From assembly GCA_022592445.1 (NCBI GenBank), contig JABYQR010000223.1, positions 1-64,000 of the forward strand: DNA of 64,000 nucleotides, given 5' to 3'. The notes beneath the pieces were generated by a model, which was not told the DNA's origin, made no database searches, and worked only from the letters and a program-made list of their open reading frames with translations. The stretch comes from Cytidiella melzeri. Lineage: Eukaryota > Basidiomycota > Agaricomycetes > Polyporales > Irpicaceae. Each line of letters opens with the position of its first letter. Within the stretch, counting starts at the first letter, position 1. Positions 1-11,182 of the stretch are shown here, in pieces. Both the position numbers and the translations under genes were made by a program.

Positions 1-1003
1 AGGCTGGGGAGAAGTCGTTGCTGTTGCTGGACTGCTGTTAAAGAGTGTTGAGGGAGCTGTATTTATAGGCAAAAAAATTGCGAATATTCAGTGGTATTTT
101 ATTTGTTTGTTGGAGGACGTGCGGCATAGTGAGGGGAACGAGGCATCATAGTTACGACACACCGTGCTCGACTCACACTGACAAAACTTGACAGTATAGC
201 TCCACAGCGGTGATGACCTGTAACGCGGTTCCGACGACCAATGGGGCAAGAACGAAGACCAGCACTGACGATGCTGAGCGAAAAGTAGCTGCTATCCAAT
301 CCTTGCATGAGTTACTGAATAGCAGGGTCGTATCAAGAGACCTGACATACGACGTAAGAGACACACGCTCAGTCGGCTAAAGTCCCTCCAGGGTACGGAT
401 GCAACGCGTACTTGGGACGTTGCAGCCTGGCATATCATATCACAGTACCAGCTGGTTTTCAATTTGTGGCCGGACATGAATTGCAATCTGTCAGAGACAG
501 ACGATGGTAGACGTCACCTGGTATGTTTTTCCTGCTCGAGTTGTGTCGACAACCGCGAGGACACCGTGGGGGAGTTTATATTTGCTGCGGCGTGTGTTGA
601 TGAGAACTGTCTGTGGCTGCTGCGTGTTGTGGAGCAGCAGTCACGGACAATGCACATCCCACAATGCTGTAGCAGCCGAAGAATACCAGCGCAATACGCG
701 ATGACGCCGCATAGACCCATGTGTTGTTTTATTCATGCAGGAACGCCTCTCAAAGCCCGACAAAGTGTGAACGTGGTGGGCTCACCACAGGCGACCCTTC
801 CTCGGAAGTAACAATTTCCGCATAACGGTCCTCAGCCGTTCAGATACGACGATATCATCAGGCATTGGGATGAGAGTGAGAGAGCAGATTGAATATTGAA
901 TCTCAACGCTCAAAATTGATCCGGCCTCCCGACGCGCTCAATTGAAGTCGAGTCCAAGATTACCACCAACACGACCCAAGTCCTTCGAGCTTTCACCTCG
1001 ACG
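1..1003. other. Intergenic, no gene seen; possible leftward promoter at its left end
   Basis: No ORF here has a recognisable protein or a convincing exon structure; the open frames at 464-811 and 514-720 overlap on opposite strands and look like chance. The last 50 bases are the 5' leader of SSL1. At the far left, read on the minus strand, a TATA-like element is followed by a CA-rich leader (see the separate entry). Confidence 0.5.
60..67 (-). promoter_or_regulatory. TATA-like box for a gene leaving the window to the left
   Basis: On the minus strand the sequence reads TATAAATA, followed toward position 1 by a leader rich in CAGCAAC-type triplets, as in many fungal 5' leaders. No start codon follows before the window edge, so the gene it would serve is not visible. 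Inference only. Confidence 0.3.
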
Positions 1004-2753
1004 ATGCCTCCGAGGCGTATAAACGACAGCTACATGGACGTCAACTCTGACGACTCAGACGTCTCCATCCTCGACGACGACCCCGGCCCCCGAAAAGCCA
1101 AGGGCAAAGGGAAAGCAGTTGACAGAGGTAAAGACAACGGAAAGAGCAAAACCAAAGAGGCGTGTAGCCCTTTCTCCCTGCCTCGGCTCGTACTGACACC
1201 TTGGTGGCTCAGCAACCTTACGCGTGGGAAGCCTCTTACGTCCGTTCTTGGGATACGGTACAAGAGGATGAGAGAGGAAGTCTGCAGGGAGCCGTACAAG
1301 ACCTCATAGCCCGAGGCCGCAGGAAAAGGTACGATTGTTGAGGCTCTCCATCATGTTGGGAAAAACTATTACTTAGTATCGTGGAATAGACTCCTTGCCC
1401 CTGCAGCTGCTATCCGGAGAACCATCATTCGACACCTCATCCTGTTGCTGGACCTGTCCTCTTCAATGATGGATCGCGACATGAGACCCACGCGTTTCGA
1501 CCTCACCTTGCAGTACGCAAGGGAGTTTATCACGGAATGGTTCGATCAAAACCCGCTAGGGCAGATAGGCGTGGTCGGCATGCGAAGTGGCATTGGAGAG
1601 CGCATAGGAGAAATGTCAGGTATGCAGGTCGAGGTTCGTTGTAGCTTTTGTGACAAGCTATAGTGTTTCCCTCTAGGCAACCCCCAGGATGTGCTCAAAG
1701 CAATTTCCGAGCGCCACAAGCTAGAGCCAAACGGGGAACCCAGCTTGCAGAATGCCCTCGAAATGGCACGAAGCAGCATGAGGTAGGTCACGAACTTTAA
1801 TCGTATGTACTCAGGCATCGCTGAACCCCTCAACTCACAGCCACCTACCCACACACTCCTCTCGAGAGATCATCGCAGTGTTCGGCTCCCTTACCACCTG
1901 CGACCCAGGAAACATCCACGACACTCTCGACGAATGCGTCAAAGACCGCATCCGAATATCACTAGTCGCTCTGGCAGCAGAGATGAAAATCTGCCGCGAG
2001 CTCTGCGACAAAACCGGGGGTACGTTCGTCCCATTCCATCTTTTCGTCCTCGCCGAACCCGTCTTTGATTAACATGACAGGCTAGGTCAATTCGGAGTAG
2101 CCCTCAACGAAGGTCATTTCAAAGACATCCTGTTCGAACTAATCCCGCCGCCTGCTCAACGCGCCGTTGTGCGCGCGTCTGGTGGCACCGGAGCCAACCC
2201 CGCCGCTGACCTCATGATGATGGGCTTCCCGACACGGTTGCCCGTGACCTCTCCTCCAGCTCTGTGCGTCTGCCACTCGGAACTCAAGAGCGAAGGTTTC
2301 CTGTGCCCCCGGTGCTCTGCAAAGATATGTGACGTACCGACGGATTGCGATATCTGCGGATTGATGATCGTCAGCTCACCACACCTTGCGAGAAGTTACC
2401 ACCATCTGTTCCCCGTCAAGGCCTATCAACCCGTGTACGTTCTTTCTTCTCTTTCTTTCTTTCTTTCTCCCCCTACCCCCCCTCTCCCTCCCTTTTTTTT
2501 GTTCTTTCTACAGTTTTACTGGTCTCACACGTCTCGTTGGAATTTGTGTAGAATGACTTTGGACGGTACGGCGAATCCGAGCTCGGGTTGCCACGCGTGC
2601 GCCATCTTGTTCAAAGAGATGGCAGCAGCCGCGGCTGACGGGATGAGCCCTTTGGGTAGGTACCGATGCCCGGAATGTACACACGATTTTTGTGGTGACT
2701 GCGACGTGTTCGTACACGACGTCGTACACTGTTGCCCCGGTTGTGGCAAATAA
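1004..2753 (+). CDS. SSL1: TFIIH core subunit Ssl1/p44
   Basis: Structural subunit of TFIIH (transcription initiation and nucleotide excision repair), partner and activator of the Rad3/XPD helicase in the nucleus. Exons: 1004-1159, 1213-1328, 1390-1619, 1677-1782, 1841-2019, 2086-2434, 2552-2753, giving about 445 aa (yeast Ssl1 is 461). Residues 1-52 are basic and disordered. A von Willebrand A domain follows, with a DLSSS metal-site-like motif at 112-116 and the family blocks FDQNP, NPQDVL, PSLQNALEMA and LTTCDPGNI. Then come the p44 zinc region (CPRC, CDICG, HLARSYHHLFP) and a C-terminal RING-like CPECTHDFCGDCDVF..CCPGC. Intron 1 must use a GC donor (GAG|GCGTGT) to keep frame. Intron 6 lies in an open stretch; 2433-2513 is an alternative to 2435-2551. 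It converges on the aquaporin gene, 150 bp away. Confidence 0.95.
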
Positions 2754-2903
2754 TAAAGAACTCTTTTGATGGATAAATTCAGAGCTGGGTAACGCAGTTC
2801 TGGAATTATTCCCAGTTTACATTTAGGAAAGAATGAGGTACCGTTGATACGGGCTGCGAGAGTCTGACGACGGTTGGAAAGTAATTTTGACCTGTTTACT
2901 ACT

Positions 2904-4825
2904 TTAGGCCCTCTCGAGCGTATCGAGTTGTTCTTTGCTCGCCGATCCCTCCTTCTCCTCCGTCGTCGTCGTGGACACGTGTTCTCCATGTTCGGCGTGC
3001 GCAGCGTGCCCAGTTAAAAAATCGACATGGACAGGTGTGATCACTTTTCCAAAACAAATCAATAAAAATCAGCTTCTTCTCAACCCCCCAAACAAAAAAC
3101 GGTAGACGATTAAAAGAAGGGACGTACCTCTAGAAGAATCCGACAACCAACATTCGTAAAAGAGGACGGCGCAAAACGTCGCGGGGAGGTTCGTGAGAGC
3201 TGCGATGGCCGCGTACCCCCCTCTTCCCGCCGCTGCTCTTCCCCAGATCGTCAGTGCCATGAACCGGCCGCCGAGGTCTCGCGCGGTGTTTGCTGATACT
3301 GGTGTGTGTTTGTGGAAAAATAATTGTGAGTTCTTGGAGTGTTTTTTTTAGAGAGAGGGAGAGAGAGACGTACGTCCGACGGGGACGTAACCCCATATAG
3401 CCATCGCACTGAAAAAGAGAAAGAAAGAATAAGCATCCAAGTTCGATTGTTGAATGATCGGAAAATTGAGCTTTTCTTTGGGGGGGGAGGGGTGTACTTA
3501 CTAGGTCATCCCGATGATCCACGGTGCAGCGGCGGGAGGTGCGCTAAAGTTGGTAGGGTCGAGGCAAGACCAGATTACGAGACCGAGGACGAAATCCTGG
3601 GCATACATCGAATGTCAGCCCCTCGATTCTCGAACATAACATGATTCCAACCAAAGAGTGAAAGAGTGCTTGGGGGGAATACGTACGCAAACAAACTCGC
3701 TCCAGAACACCTGACCCAGGCTCGCTCCCGGTGCGACGTACAACGCGAAAACGCCGGCGGGACCTTGAGGCGTGAAGAGTGTGGATTCTAACAAGCCTTT
3801 TGCTTCCAACGCGGCTTGTGCTTCCTGCAAAAAAATTATTTTATTCAAATTCAAGTTGGCAAGCGATTCAGGGTTCGATTGTTTTTTTACCATTATCAAG
3901 TCTTTGTATTGCAAGTATACGACGAGGCAGGCGATGTAGCCACCTGTGATCTGTGCGACGATGTACCTAGAAAAAGAAAACACTCAGCGTTTGCGGTCAA
4001 GCATGGTCAAAGAACATATATATATATATATATTGTGTTGTTGTTATTTTGGAGGGGGAGCGGAGGGGGAGGGAAGGGACGAACCTTGCGGCCTTGCGCT
4101 TGGACATTCCCCTGAACAACACAAAACTCAACGTGACCGCAGGATTAAAGTTTCCTCCCGAGGTAGGACTGCAAATCTTTATCATAAAACATGCCAGTCG
4201 TTGATCAGCAAAAAAAAAAAAAAGAACGATAGTGGGAAAGAAGAAGAAAGAAGAGAAGAGAAGAGTACGCACGACGATAGCGAGGACTATCCCGAGAGCG
4301 TAAGCCCAGCCTATGGTGAACAGACCTGATCACACCCCGCAAACGGTTAGTGTATCAACATTTGATTTTTGTTGTTGGGGGTTGGGTATATGAGTAACGA
4401 AAGGACTGACTGGATAAACCTGGTTCGCCTAGGATGTTGCCGAGAGTATAGGGTACGGTAGCACCAACACCTTGAAAATCGGAAGTAATTAAGTCAAGGT
4501 CAAGTGAAATCACTCCCAGGCAGGCCGCACGACGGTTTTTTTTTGTTTTGGTAATCATAACGAGTGTACATCGTGACACATACCAGCAAAGACGTACAAG
4601 AACACACCCGTCTACAACACACAGAAAATAAATTTGTTTATCAGAGACGATGGTTGAAACCGCGAGAATGAGTGAAGATGGGAGACGTACAGCTTCAGCG
4701 ACGCATTCTGCAAACCAGTGAGCCTGGCGGTGGCGCACGCGTTCCCACTTGACCTGGATCGGCGTGCGCGGTATGACGTCCGCTTTGTGGGTGAACTCGC
4801 GACGAGGCAAGGCATGGGTGTTCAT
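2904..4825 (-). CDS. Aquaglyceroporin (MIP family channel)
   Basis: Six-helix channel for water, glycerol or other small solutes in the plasma membrane. Exons (descending): 4825-4691, 4611-4584, 4470-4411, 4325-4273, 4176-4085, 3966-3891, 3824-3687, 3596-3502, 3408-3374, 3298-3128, 3043-2904; about 340 aa from 11 exons. The first pore motif is canonical NPA (103-105, in SGGNFNPAVT). The second is NTA (241-243) followed by Arg244 and Asp245; the Asp after the second motif is typical of glycerol-type channels, and the P-to-T change is a common kind of variation in fungi. A 28-nt exon encodes part of helix 1. The tail of about 45 residues is hydrophilic and acidic (STTTTEEKEG). The junction at 4176 could instead be 4168 with a GC donor. 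An AT repeat lies in the intron at 4016-4033. Substrate preference cannot be read from sequence alone. Confidence 0.9.
4016..4033. repeat. (AT)9 microsatellite in an aquaporin intron
   Basis: Alternating AT run inside the intron between exons 5 and 6 of the aquaglyceroporin gene. Likely length-polymorphic. Confidence 0.9.
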
Positions 4826-6381
4826 TGTGGGACTGGCACCGCAGGGAAAGCGGCGGGCGAGGGTGCAGATAAGGGAGAGAACGAAACAGTAGCCGTGGAA
4901 ACGCGGTATATAAAGGCCAATGATTTTATTGTAGATGAACTTTATGTTATGACAGCTCATATCCTGGATCTCATAAGAGTAAGTTTGGTCACAAGCTCAG
5001 ACGGAGGGTTCTGGGTGCCTGGATGTGCCAAAGGCAGATGATGGTTCAGCGCTGCGTATTGAATTCTGCTGCTTGGGTGTGACCCTGCAACCGCTGCTTG
5101 GAAGAACATTGCTCTTGTTCAACATCCGCAGCTAGTTGCTGCGTATCAACGAGGTCATGAGAGCTTCAATTAGAGTAAACAGACTCACAGAGTAGGGTGT
5201 AAGCATCGCGCTCGTGTTGAGAGCGGTGGGATGTAGAGATGATAGGCAGAGATGGAGAGCGTACTACCGCGGAAACGCCTATGGGGGCTCGAACGTCGGC
5301 GAGAGACGCGGGCTCGATTGCAGAAAGAGACTTGATGATTAGTATAGGTCAGCTCATTTGGACTTGGACGTATCCTAGTAGCACTATCGCTCTGATAGTC
5401 CTAACCCTACCGTCTCTCAATAACATGTTGCAAACCGACTCGAGCATCTGCATTGCAAAAGTCGCTCGATATCTGTCCAACGCTGGGAGAACCAATCTAC
5501 AAAACATCAACATCAACGACTTCTCATTCAACATACTACTTTGGATCTCACCGGTTGTCATACACTTGCATCGTGTCCTATCCGCACTGAGTAACGCGAC
5601 GAGCTCTCACAGCGTGAGACTGCAATCGGCCACAAAATCAAGTACTCCGTGCGATGTCAACCCGCCCACAGATACTATGCACTGTTATTAGCCACACGAA
5701 GCACAAACGACCACACGAGCACGACGATTCCTTCCTTCGCCTTCGCCGCCCACGACTTTCGAAGAACGAAGAACAGACTCGGATCCAGTCGTCGTCTCGT
5801 ACACTTTGGTGGAAAGTTGCTTGTTTGATTTTGTACGACTGTCACTGGCACATGAACTGCAAAGATCTGTCCACCGGCAAAGACTCGAAAGGAATCACAA
5901 CGAGGAAGATAACGACCGTTGATACATGGCATCTTCGGAACCACATGCAGGACGAGAGAGAAGACTACAATCGTCCCCGGTGGAAAGGACACCTCGGAGA
6001 AGGACATGGCAAGCCAGAGACGTTAGTGAGCGCATGGAAAAGCTATGAACAAAACATGAGATCAATGCGACCAAGTATCGATAGCTCTTTCTCACCCACC
6101 CAATAAACCAAAGTCACACACATACAACCTCGTTACTACCAGGAGGTGTGCAACTCACGTCTTCCCATCATCATCACCATCCTCATCACACCGAAGCGAG
6201 GGCACAGTGCGAGTCCCACTCGCACCTACCGAACGCTCCTCCCTCCCCCCTCTCACTGACAGTCTCCCCGCAGAGCGTTCAAGTGCTTCCCGACGCGTCC
6301 AATACGTCTGCGCGACAAACGCACCTATCGTCTTTCCAAAACAAAAAACAGAAAGAAAAACCACAACAGCAGTTCAGCAAA
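4826..6381. other. Intergenic: aquaporin promoter side and 3' side of the J-protein gene
   Basis: No supported gene. The open frame at 5239-5691 (150 codons) matches no family and is crossed by open frames on the other strand. A TATA-like run (4907-4914) lies about 80 bases before the aquaporin start. The right end (6150-6381) is a C/A-rich antisense of the J-protein 3' region. Confidence 0.45.
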
Positions 6382-7073
6382 TCAGTTCTCCCAAACACCT
6401 CCCACCTCACACAAAACAAAAAAAGAACTCACAACAACAACCGCTCCCACCATCATCGCGTCCTTCCACCAATCCCCATCATCCCCATCCACCCCCACCC
6501 CCACACCTACCCCACCACCTAAAAACCCCGCCCTTCTCTCCCTCCTAACCCTCCACATCGCCGTCTCCCAATTCCTAAACCCCTCACTCCCCGTCCCCCT
6601 AACGTTAGATTTCGGCTTGTGCCCACGAAGGACATCATAAGCAGCCGTAATAGCCAAAAACCTCGCTTGCACCGTCCCAGCAGCAGCAGCAGCAGCACAA
6701 GGGGGTCCCACTAGGTCTTCTTGGTCTGTCCGGTTTGTCCGGTTTGCACGGTTGACGGGCGAGTCGGGGTGGTATATCCTCACCAACTCGTAATCTCCAA
6801 TTCGATTAATTCGTTTGTTTTGTTTGAATTTGTTTTGGTTAGTAACACGCTATATGAGAGGAGAGAAAGAGAGAGAGTATAGAAGTGCTTACACCTCGCT
6901 TTCACATCAGCTTGCGTCGCACTCGGAGGAAGGTGAAAGATTTGGTGAGGGGTCGGACGGGCGACGTGGGTTGGGTACGGAAACGGGTTGGCACTGGTCG
7001 ACCCACTGCGTCGTCTAAAGACATAGCTAGAGTGATATGCGGCTGTGGGGATTTTCAGGCGAGCTACAAACAT
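6382..7073 (-). CDS. J-domain (DnaJ-like) membrane-anchored co-chaperone, probably mitochondrial
   Basis: J proteins stimulate Hsp70 ATPase activity. Exons 7073-6893 and 6794-6382 give about 197 aa. The J domain spans roughly residues 34-115, begins with HQIFHLPPSATQADVK and carries the catalytic HPD at 69-71 (in YELVRIYHPDSP). The splice that makes KARYYELV is the only one that restores both frame and helix II, using donor GTAAGC at 6892. The N-terminus (from Met at 7073) is basic, hydroxylated and free of acidic residues up to the J domain, like a mitochondrial presequence. An in-frame Met at 7112 would add 13 residues. A poly-Ala insert interrupts the J domain after HPD, and a Gly/Val-rich linker leads to one hydrophobic segment (about 173-190) near the C-terminus. 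The specific Hsp70 partner is unknown. Confidence 0.8.
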
Positions 7074-7441
7074 CTCGCGCGAGTAGTAGACAGCGAAGAG
7101 CTGCAGAGACACTTGGAGGAATCACGACCTAACAAGCGCTGGATGCCGAGATCACAGTCCGGGAATTTGGCACCCCTGTAATTACGAGGGTTACAAGAAC
7201 CAAAACTCTCGCTGCATGTTATACATTGCGTGCATCATTGTTATATCAGACCATGTGACAATAATTTTGTTACTATAATTACAGGTTGGAAATGAATACT
7301 AGCATAACTACAAGCGTATCGTTCGTGGGGGGACGTTATAGATGAACATCAAGAAGCAAAAGTGAAAAGTTTATGCGAAAGATGGAATTCCGGCAAACAG
7401 CAATCAGCACACTGTATGCAACATACTGCGTGGTGACTGTT
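7074..7441. other. Short intergenic stretch
   Basis: AT-rich DNA between the 5' end of the J-protein gene and the 3' end of the next minus-strand gene. It should hold the J-protein promoter and the neighbour's polyadenylation signals; no clear motif or extra gene seen. Confidence 0.5.
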
Positions 7442-8433
7442 TTAGTTTCCACCAACGAGGGGAGCACGCTCCTCATCCAAGGAGATTCCGCTGCGTCCGC
7501 GACGAATCTTCAGGCCGGTAGCAATAACAGCCTTTGCAACCCAAACAAGGGCGAGGATGGCGAAGGCCAACGCGGACCAATGGATGAATGCGCTGCTGTG
7601 TTGTTGAGCAAAGACCGCCCACAAGAACCATGCAATAGCAATGCTTGCTGGCAGGTCACCCTCAGGGGAGGAAAAGGCGTAGGTGGCTGCGGTAGCCTCG
7701 AGGAAGAAGAGAGCGAGGAACACGAAGACTTTGGTCCAAATGCCGGCGTGGTGTGTTACGGCGTTGACACCGAAGGCGGTGAACGCAGAGAGCACGACGA
7801 GGACAGTGGTCCAACCGTGATAAAGGGAGAACGGTAGGTGGACAAAAATCTCGTCGGCTGTGTCCGCAGGCTCGTGATACTTCTTGACGATGTAGTAAAT
7901 GTGCGTGACAGCGGAGGAGACAAGTAAGGAAAAGACAAATGCTATGGGGGGATGACGTCAACTTTGCAATCCAAATCAATACAATTAATTCTACACACCA
8001 ACGATGTAGTGGTGGGATGCCCACAGGTTGACGTACACGGCGTTGAGGACACCGAGCAGGGGGAAGCGCCATGAAATGCCCTCGATAATAGTGCGGTGAC
8101 CATTCTCCGTGAATTGGTAGATGATGGTCCCGAGCAAGAGGAGGTGGATGACAGACCTAATTTATACGATGTAAGACTTCGTACACCAGCATCATGTGAA
8201 ACAAAAACACACCAGATCAAGAACGCCCATGGCGCAGGGGTAATGTATGTGAGCTTTCCGCTGTGGTATGCAATGCTGTCGTAGACACCAATGGTGCGGA
8301 TATTTGAGCCCAAGAATAGGAAGTAGACAATGACATTGACGATCTGCAGGCGTTGATTTGAGCCACTGAAGCATTCGCATTGTGTAAATGAGCTCACCTT
8401 GAGCAAGATGCCGTCTTTCCAGCTGTAACCCAT
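7442..8433 (-). CDS. Multi-pass membrane protein, TspO/MBR-like appearance, function unknown
   Basis: Exons 8433-8398, 8343-8213, 8156-7999 and 7941-7442 give about 274 aa with some seven hydrophobic segments. The start [11 protein letters not shown] lies directly before the first membrane segment. The block [19 protein letters not shown] (about residues 49-67) resembles the Pro/Trp-rich helix of TspO/tryptophan-rich sensory-like proteins, and HHYIVGAFVF and [10 protein letters not shown] follow in later helices; I place it near that superfamily with low certainty. A short basic tail (KIRRGRSG) ends the protein. A TATA-like element lies about 110 bases upstream. A TspO-type role (binding of tetrapyrroles or lipids) is only a possibility. 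Confidence 0.75.
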
Positions 8434-9439
8434 GTTGTTGTGACAAAGAGCAGCGGGCAGCGAGCAGACCGCGACGAGGATGAGAGAGGAGGGGTGAGGA
8501 GGGAAGAGCGAACAATGCACTCCGCACGCCCATAGCCACCCTATATACAGCCAGGCGGTATGCGTGACGTAACACGAGTGTTTGCCCCTGTGACCCATAA
8601 CGTCATCCTGCTCCGCTTCAAAGGCCGCTTCAGTCGTCGTTGGCTCTCAAACATGTTACTTTGTCCTTTCACCGAGCTCTGAATCCCCAACACTTTTGTG
8701 GTGCTACATTTCTTGCAAAGGCCAGTATGTTTCCTATATAGCTATCTGCAAGCAACCCGTAGTTCACATTATACTCGGAACGATTAGGCACAAACAGTGG
8801 TGTTGCTAAGCACCGGTGGGGTACAATGCGTCACGCCGGTACTATAATACGCAGCAATCGCGTCATGTCATCTTATTACCACACCACATTGTGGGTACGG
8901 CAGGTAAGACAAGTAAGACGAGTGTCTATCCATGCTTTTTTGATGGCTCACTTGGAATGCAGACAAGGTTGAATGGCGCCGCCAGTCATGTGTGCAATTT
9001 CCAGGCGGTCTAGCGCACGTTAGAACTGCGGAGCGTTTCGACTGGTGTGCGCAGAACTCGATATGTCGCCGTCTGCCACCAGCAGATACTCTGCTCACTG
9101 CGTAGAAATAGAAACATGACCTTAGGTGCGTAACACGACTTGGTGCACAACCTATAACCCCCTCTGCGGACAGGCCGACCTACAGCATGATATAAGCTTC
9201 TTACTGCGTACAACCATGGTGTGCTATATGCTTTGCGACTGCGACACAGGTGCGGGGTATAGAAGGTCCCGCGCTGAACTATAATTGAATCGCTCTAAAT
9301 CCATTGGGATCGAAAAGTTAGTCTAAGGGCTTCTTGATTGTAAGTTTGTTCTTGCTATCTTTACATGTCGCTACACATTATGATATACACTGATTTATGC
9401 CAATAGTCTCCGAAAATAACCTCTACTACGAATCTCGGC
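8434..9439. other. Intergenic
   Basis: Contains the promoter of the gene to the left and the 3' flank of the gene to the right. Open frames here (8816-9013, 8868-9098) overlap on opposite strands and encode nothing recognisable. Confidence 0.5.
8542..8547 (-). promoter_or_regulatory. TATA-like element of the multi-pass membrane protein gene
   Basis: Minus-strand TGTATATAG core about 110 bases upstream of the predicted start at 8433. Position fits a fungal core promoter; not proven. Confidence 0.35.
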
Positions 9440-11182
9440 CTAGTGCTCCTGTTGCCTCTGCGCAGGCCACGGCCACCCTCGCTCCGGTTGCTGTTCCACA
9501 GACACCGGCTTCGAGATCGCTAGTGCTTCCACCAACGCCCTCACTTGGCCTGGAGTCGTCAACTTGTAGTTCTCTTTCGACCACTCTCCGCTTCCTCGGT
9601 ATGCGAACACGCGCTCTTCCAGACTTTGCTCAATGTCCGCCGACAGTGAGGTCGGAGAAGGCACGATCGGGCTCAACGACGGAGGTGGTGAAGTCAGGCC
9701 ATACTCATGTTTCTCCTCTTTCTGGCTGATAAACTGCGCATCTACGAGCGTCGGCGCTGAGCGCGACATCGGAGGGTGTTGGAAATCCATCGAGACCAAC
9801 ATCCCGCGCTTGATCTCCATACTCCTAGCCTGCGCCATCCGAACGATTATGGCGCTTTCGATGAGCTCGTCACCACTGCTTTCTGTGAATGAAGAACTGC
9901 CCGATGTACTTGGAGACACTGGCGTCGACGGAGTATGCGCTCCAGCAGGCGAGCTTTGCGCACCGACGACTTTGCCCGTGTTGTCGATCTGGAAGAGACT
10001 TGTCAAAGGAATGTTCGGCGAGGTCGAGTCAACAGCGATCGAATATCTCTCGAGAGCCGACAGAGCGGTGCTGGCAATATCCACCTCTTGCTCTTTGTGC
10101 ACGATTCCTAGGCCGTGGGTGAGTGACATCGAAGACCGCTTGTTTTCGAAACTAGAGTCATCTGGACAAGACACGGACGCCCTGTGGACTGGCATATCCT
10201 CCTGGATGATCCGCATACGCACAATCTGGGCGAGCTCGGCCGCCTTCTGGCGCTGAAGCCATAATGAGGTGTCACGGTCCATTACGCTCAACATGTTCGG
10301 GCTTGCAGGTGCCGACATGGACGACGAAAGACCACCTGCTAAGCTGACTGGCAACGTGGCCTTCAACTCTTCCAGTGCACCTGGTGCAGAGTAGCTGCGA
10401 GAGATCGTTCCGGGTTGATCTTCTGGATGAAGGGTGCTCTCCGTCACCTGCGGAAGCTCGCCGAGCTCGCACCTGTCGTCGGCGTCATCCTTCTGCTCCT
10501 GCCACGCGTCCATATCCCCATCTGAATTGCTTATATAGACGAATTGCCCGAAATCCTTTGGGATGCACTCTTCTCCTTCCTTGGATTTACTATTTTCGTC
10601 CTCGACTTTGGGATGTGCGGATTTTGGAAGCCACATCGAGAAACGAGGGTGCGACAGACGAAGTGAAGTTGCCTTTCTGTGCAAGAGGTATCGACCGAGC
10701 GCCCCGAGTAGGATGAGGGTGATGATGGCGGCAAGCACTGCACCGACCAGTAAACCCACGTTGGTTGCGTGTGGTGTGTGCATGTGCATGGGGAATATTG
10801 GCACGCTGTTGGCGGGCGTTGTTGGTGGTGAGAGGGTGGGTGCTGCGTCGTTGTAAGGGATGATGGTGGCATGGAGGGAAATGGAGGGCGAGTACGGGGG
10901 TGGAGGGTTGGGTATTGTCCCATCTTGTCTTCCGTCTCTCTTCGAGGGTGTCTTGGTGTGCGGTGTGAAAGAGCGGTCCTTGAGCTGGTAGTCGTTTGTT
11001 CTGGAGTGTGAAAGAGCGTGAGGCTTCGCGCCACTGTTGTCTTGGTGGTGTACGTGCCCATTTGCGGGAGCCATAGTGAAGTCGAAATGAGCGGCGCAAG
11101 TGAATGTGGGTACTTGGTCAGTGAGATACAGAGGCAAGGGGTTCTTGTGAGCTAAAACTCCAAAACGTTGGATGGTCTTCAT
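9440..11182 (-). CDS. Single-pass membrane protein with PPxY motif, unknown function
   Basis: One uninterrupted frame of 580 codons (start at 11182; an internal Met at 11074 gives 544 aa and is equally possible). Residues 37-140 are hydrophilic, rich in His, Pro and Thr, and hold PPPPY (93-97, a PPxY WW-ligand core). One strong membrane segment spans about 142-163 (VGLLVGAVLAAIITLILLG) and is followed by basic RYLLHRK, which favours a cytosolic C-terminus. The roughly 410-residue tail is Ser/Pro-rich with acidic stretches and looks disordered. No signal peptide and no known domain. The layout recalls fungal single-pass proteins with serine-rich extracellular parts and regulatory tails, but I do not recognise the family. 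Confidence 0.7.
   Translation of the reverse strand: MKTIQRFGVLAHKNPLPLYLTDQVPTFTCAAHFDFTMAPANGHVHHQDNSGAKPHALSHSRTNDYQLKDRSFTPHTKTPSKRDGRQDGTIPNPPPPYSPSISLHATIIPYNDAAPTLSPPTTPANSVPIFPMHMHTPHATNVGLLVGAVLAAIITLILLGALGRYLLHRKATSLRLSHPRFSMWLPKSAHPKVEDENSKSKEGEECIPKDFGQFVYISNSDGDMDAWQEQKDDADDRCELGELPQVTESTLHPEDQPGTISRSYSAPGALEELKATLPVSLAGGLSSSMSAPASPNMLSVMDRDTSLWLQRQKAAELAQIVRMRIIQEDMPVHRASVSCPDDSSFENKRSSMSLTHGLGIVHKEQEVDIASTALSALERYSIAVDSTSPNIPLTSLFQIDNTGKVVGAQSSPAGAHTPSTPVSPSTSGSSSFTESSGDELIESAIIVRMAQARSMEIKRGMLVSMDFQHPPMSRSAPTLVDAQFISQKEEKHEYGLTSPPPSLSPIVPSPTSLSADIEQSLEERVFAYRGSGEWSKENYKLTTPGQVRALVEALAISKPVSVEQQPERGWPWPAQRQQEH

Noticed and set aside
5239..5691. 150-codon plus-strand open frame
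   Set aside because: No recognisable domain, no splice-consistent extension, and an open frame of similar quality on the opposite strand; looks like chance.
6148..6548. His/Pro/Ser-rich open frames on the plus strand
   Set aside because: Antisense to the 3' exon and flank of the J-protein gene; the composition is the mirror of its Gly/Val/Ala-rich coding strand.
9633..10256. 207-codon plus-strand frame inside 9440-11182
   Set aside because: Shadow of the 580-codon minus-strand frame, which has the membrane helix and low-complexity pattern of a real protein.
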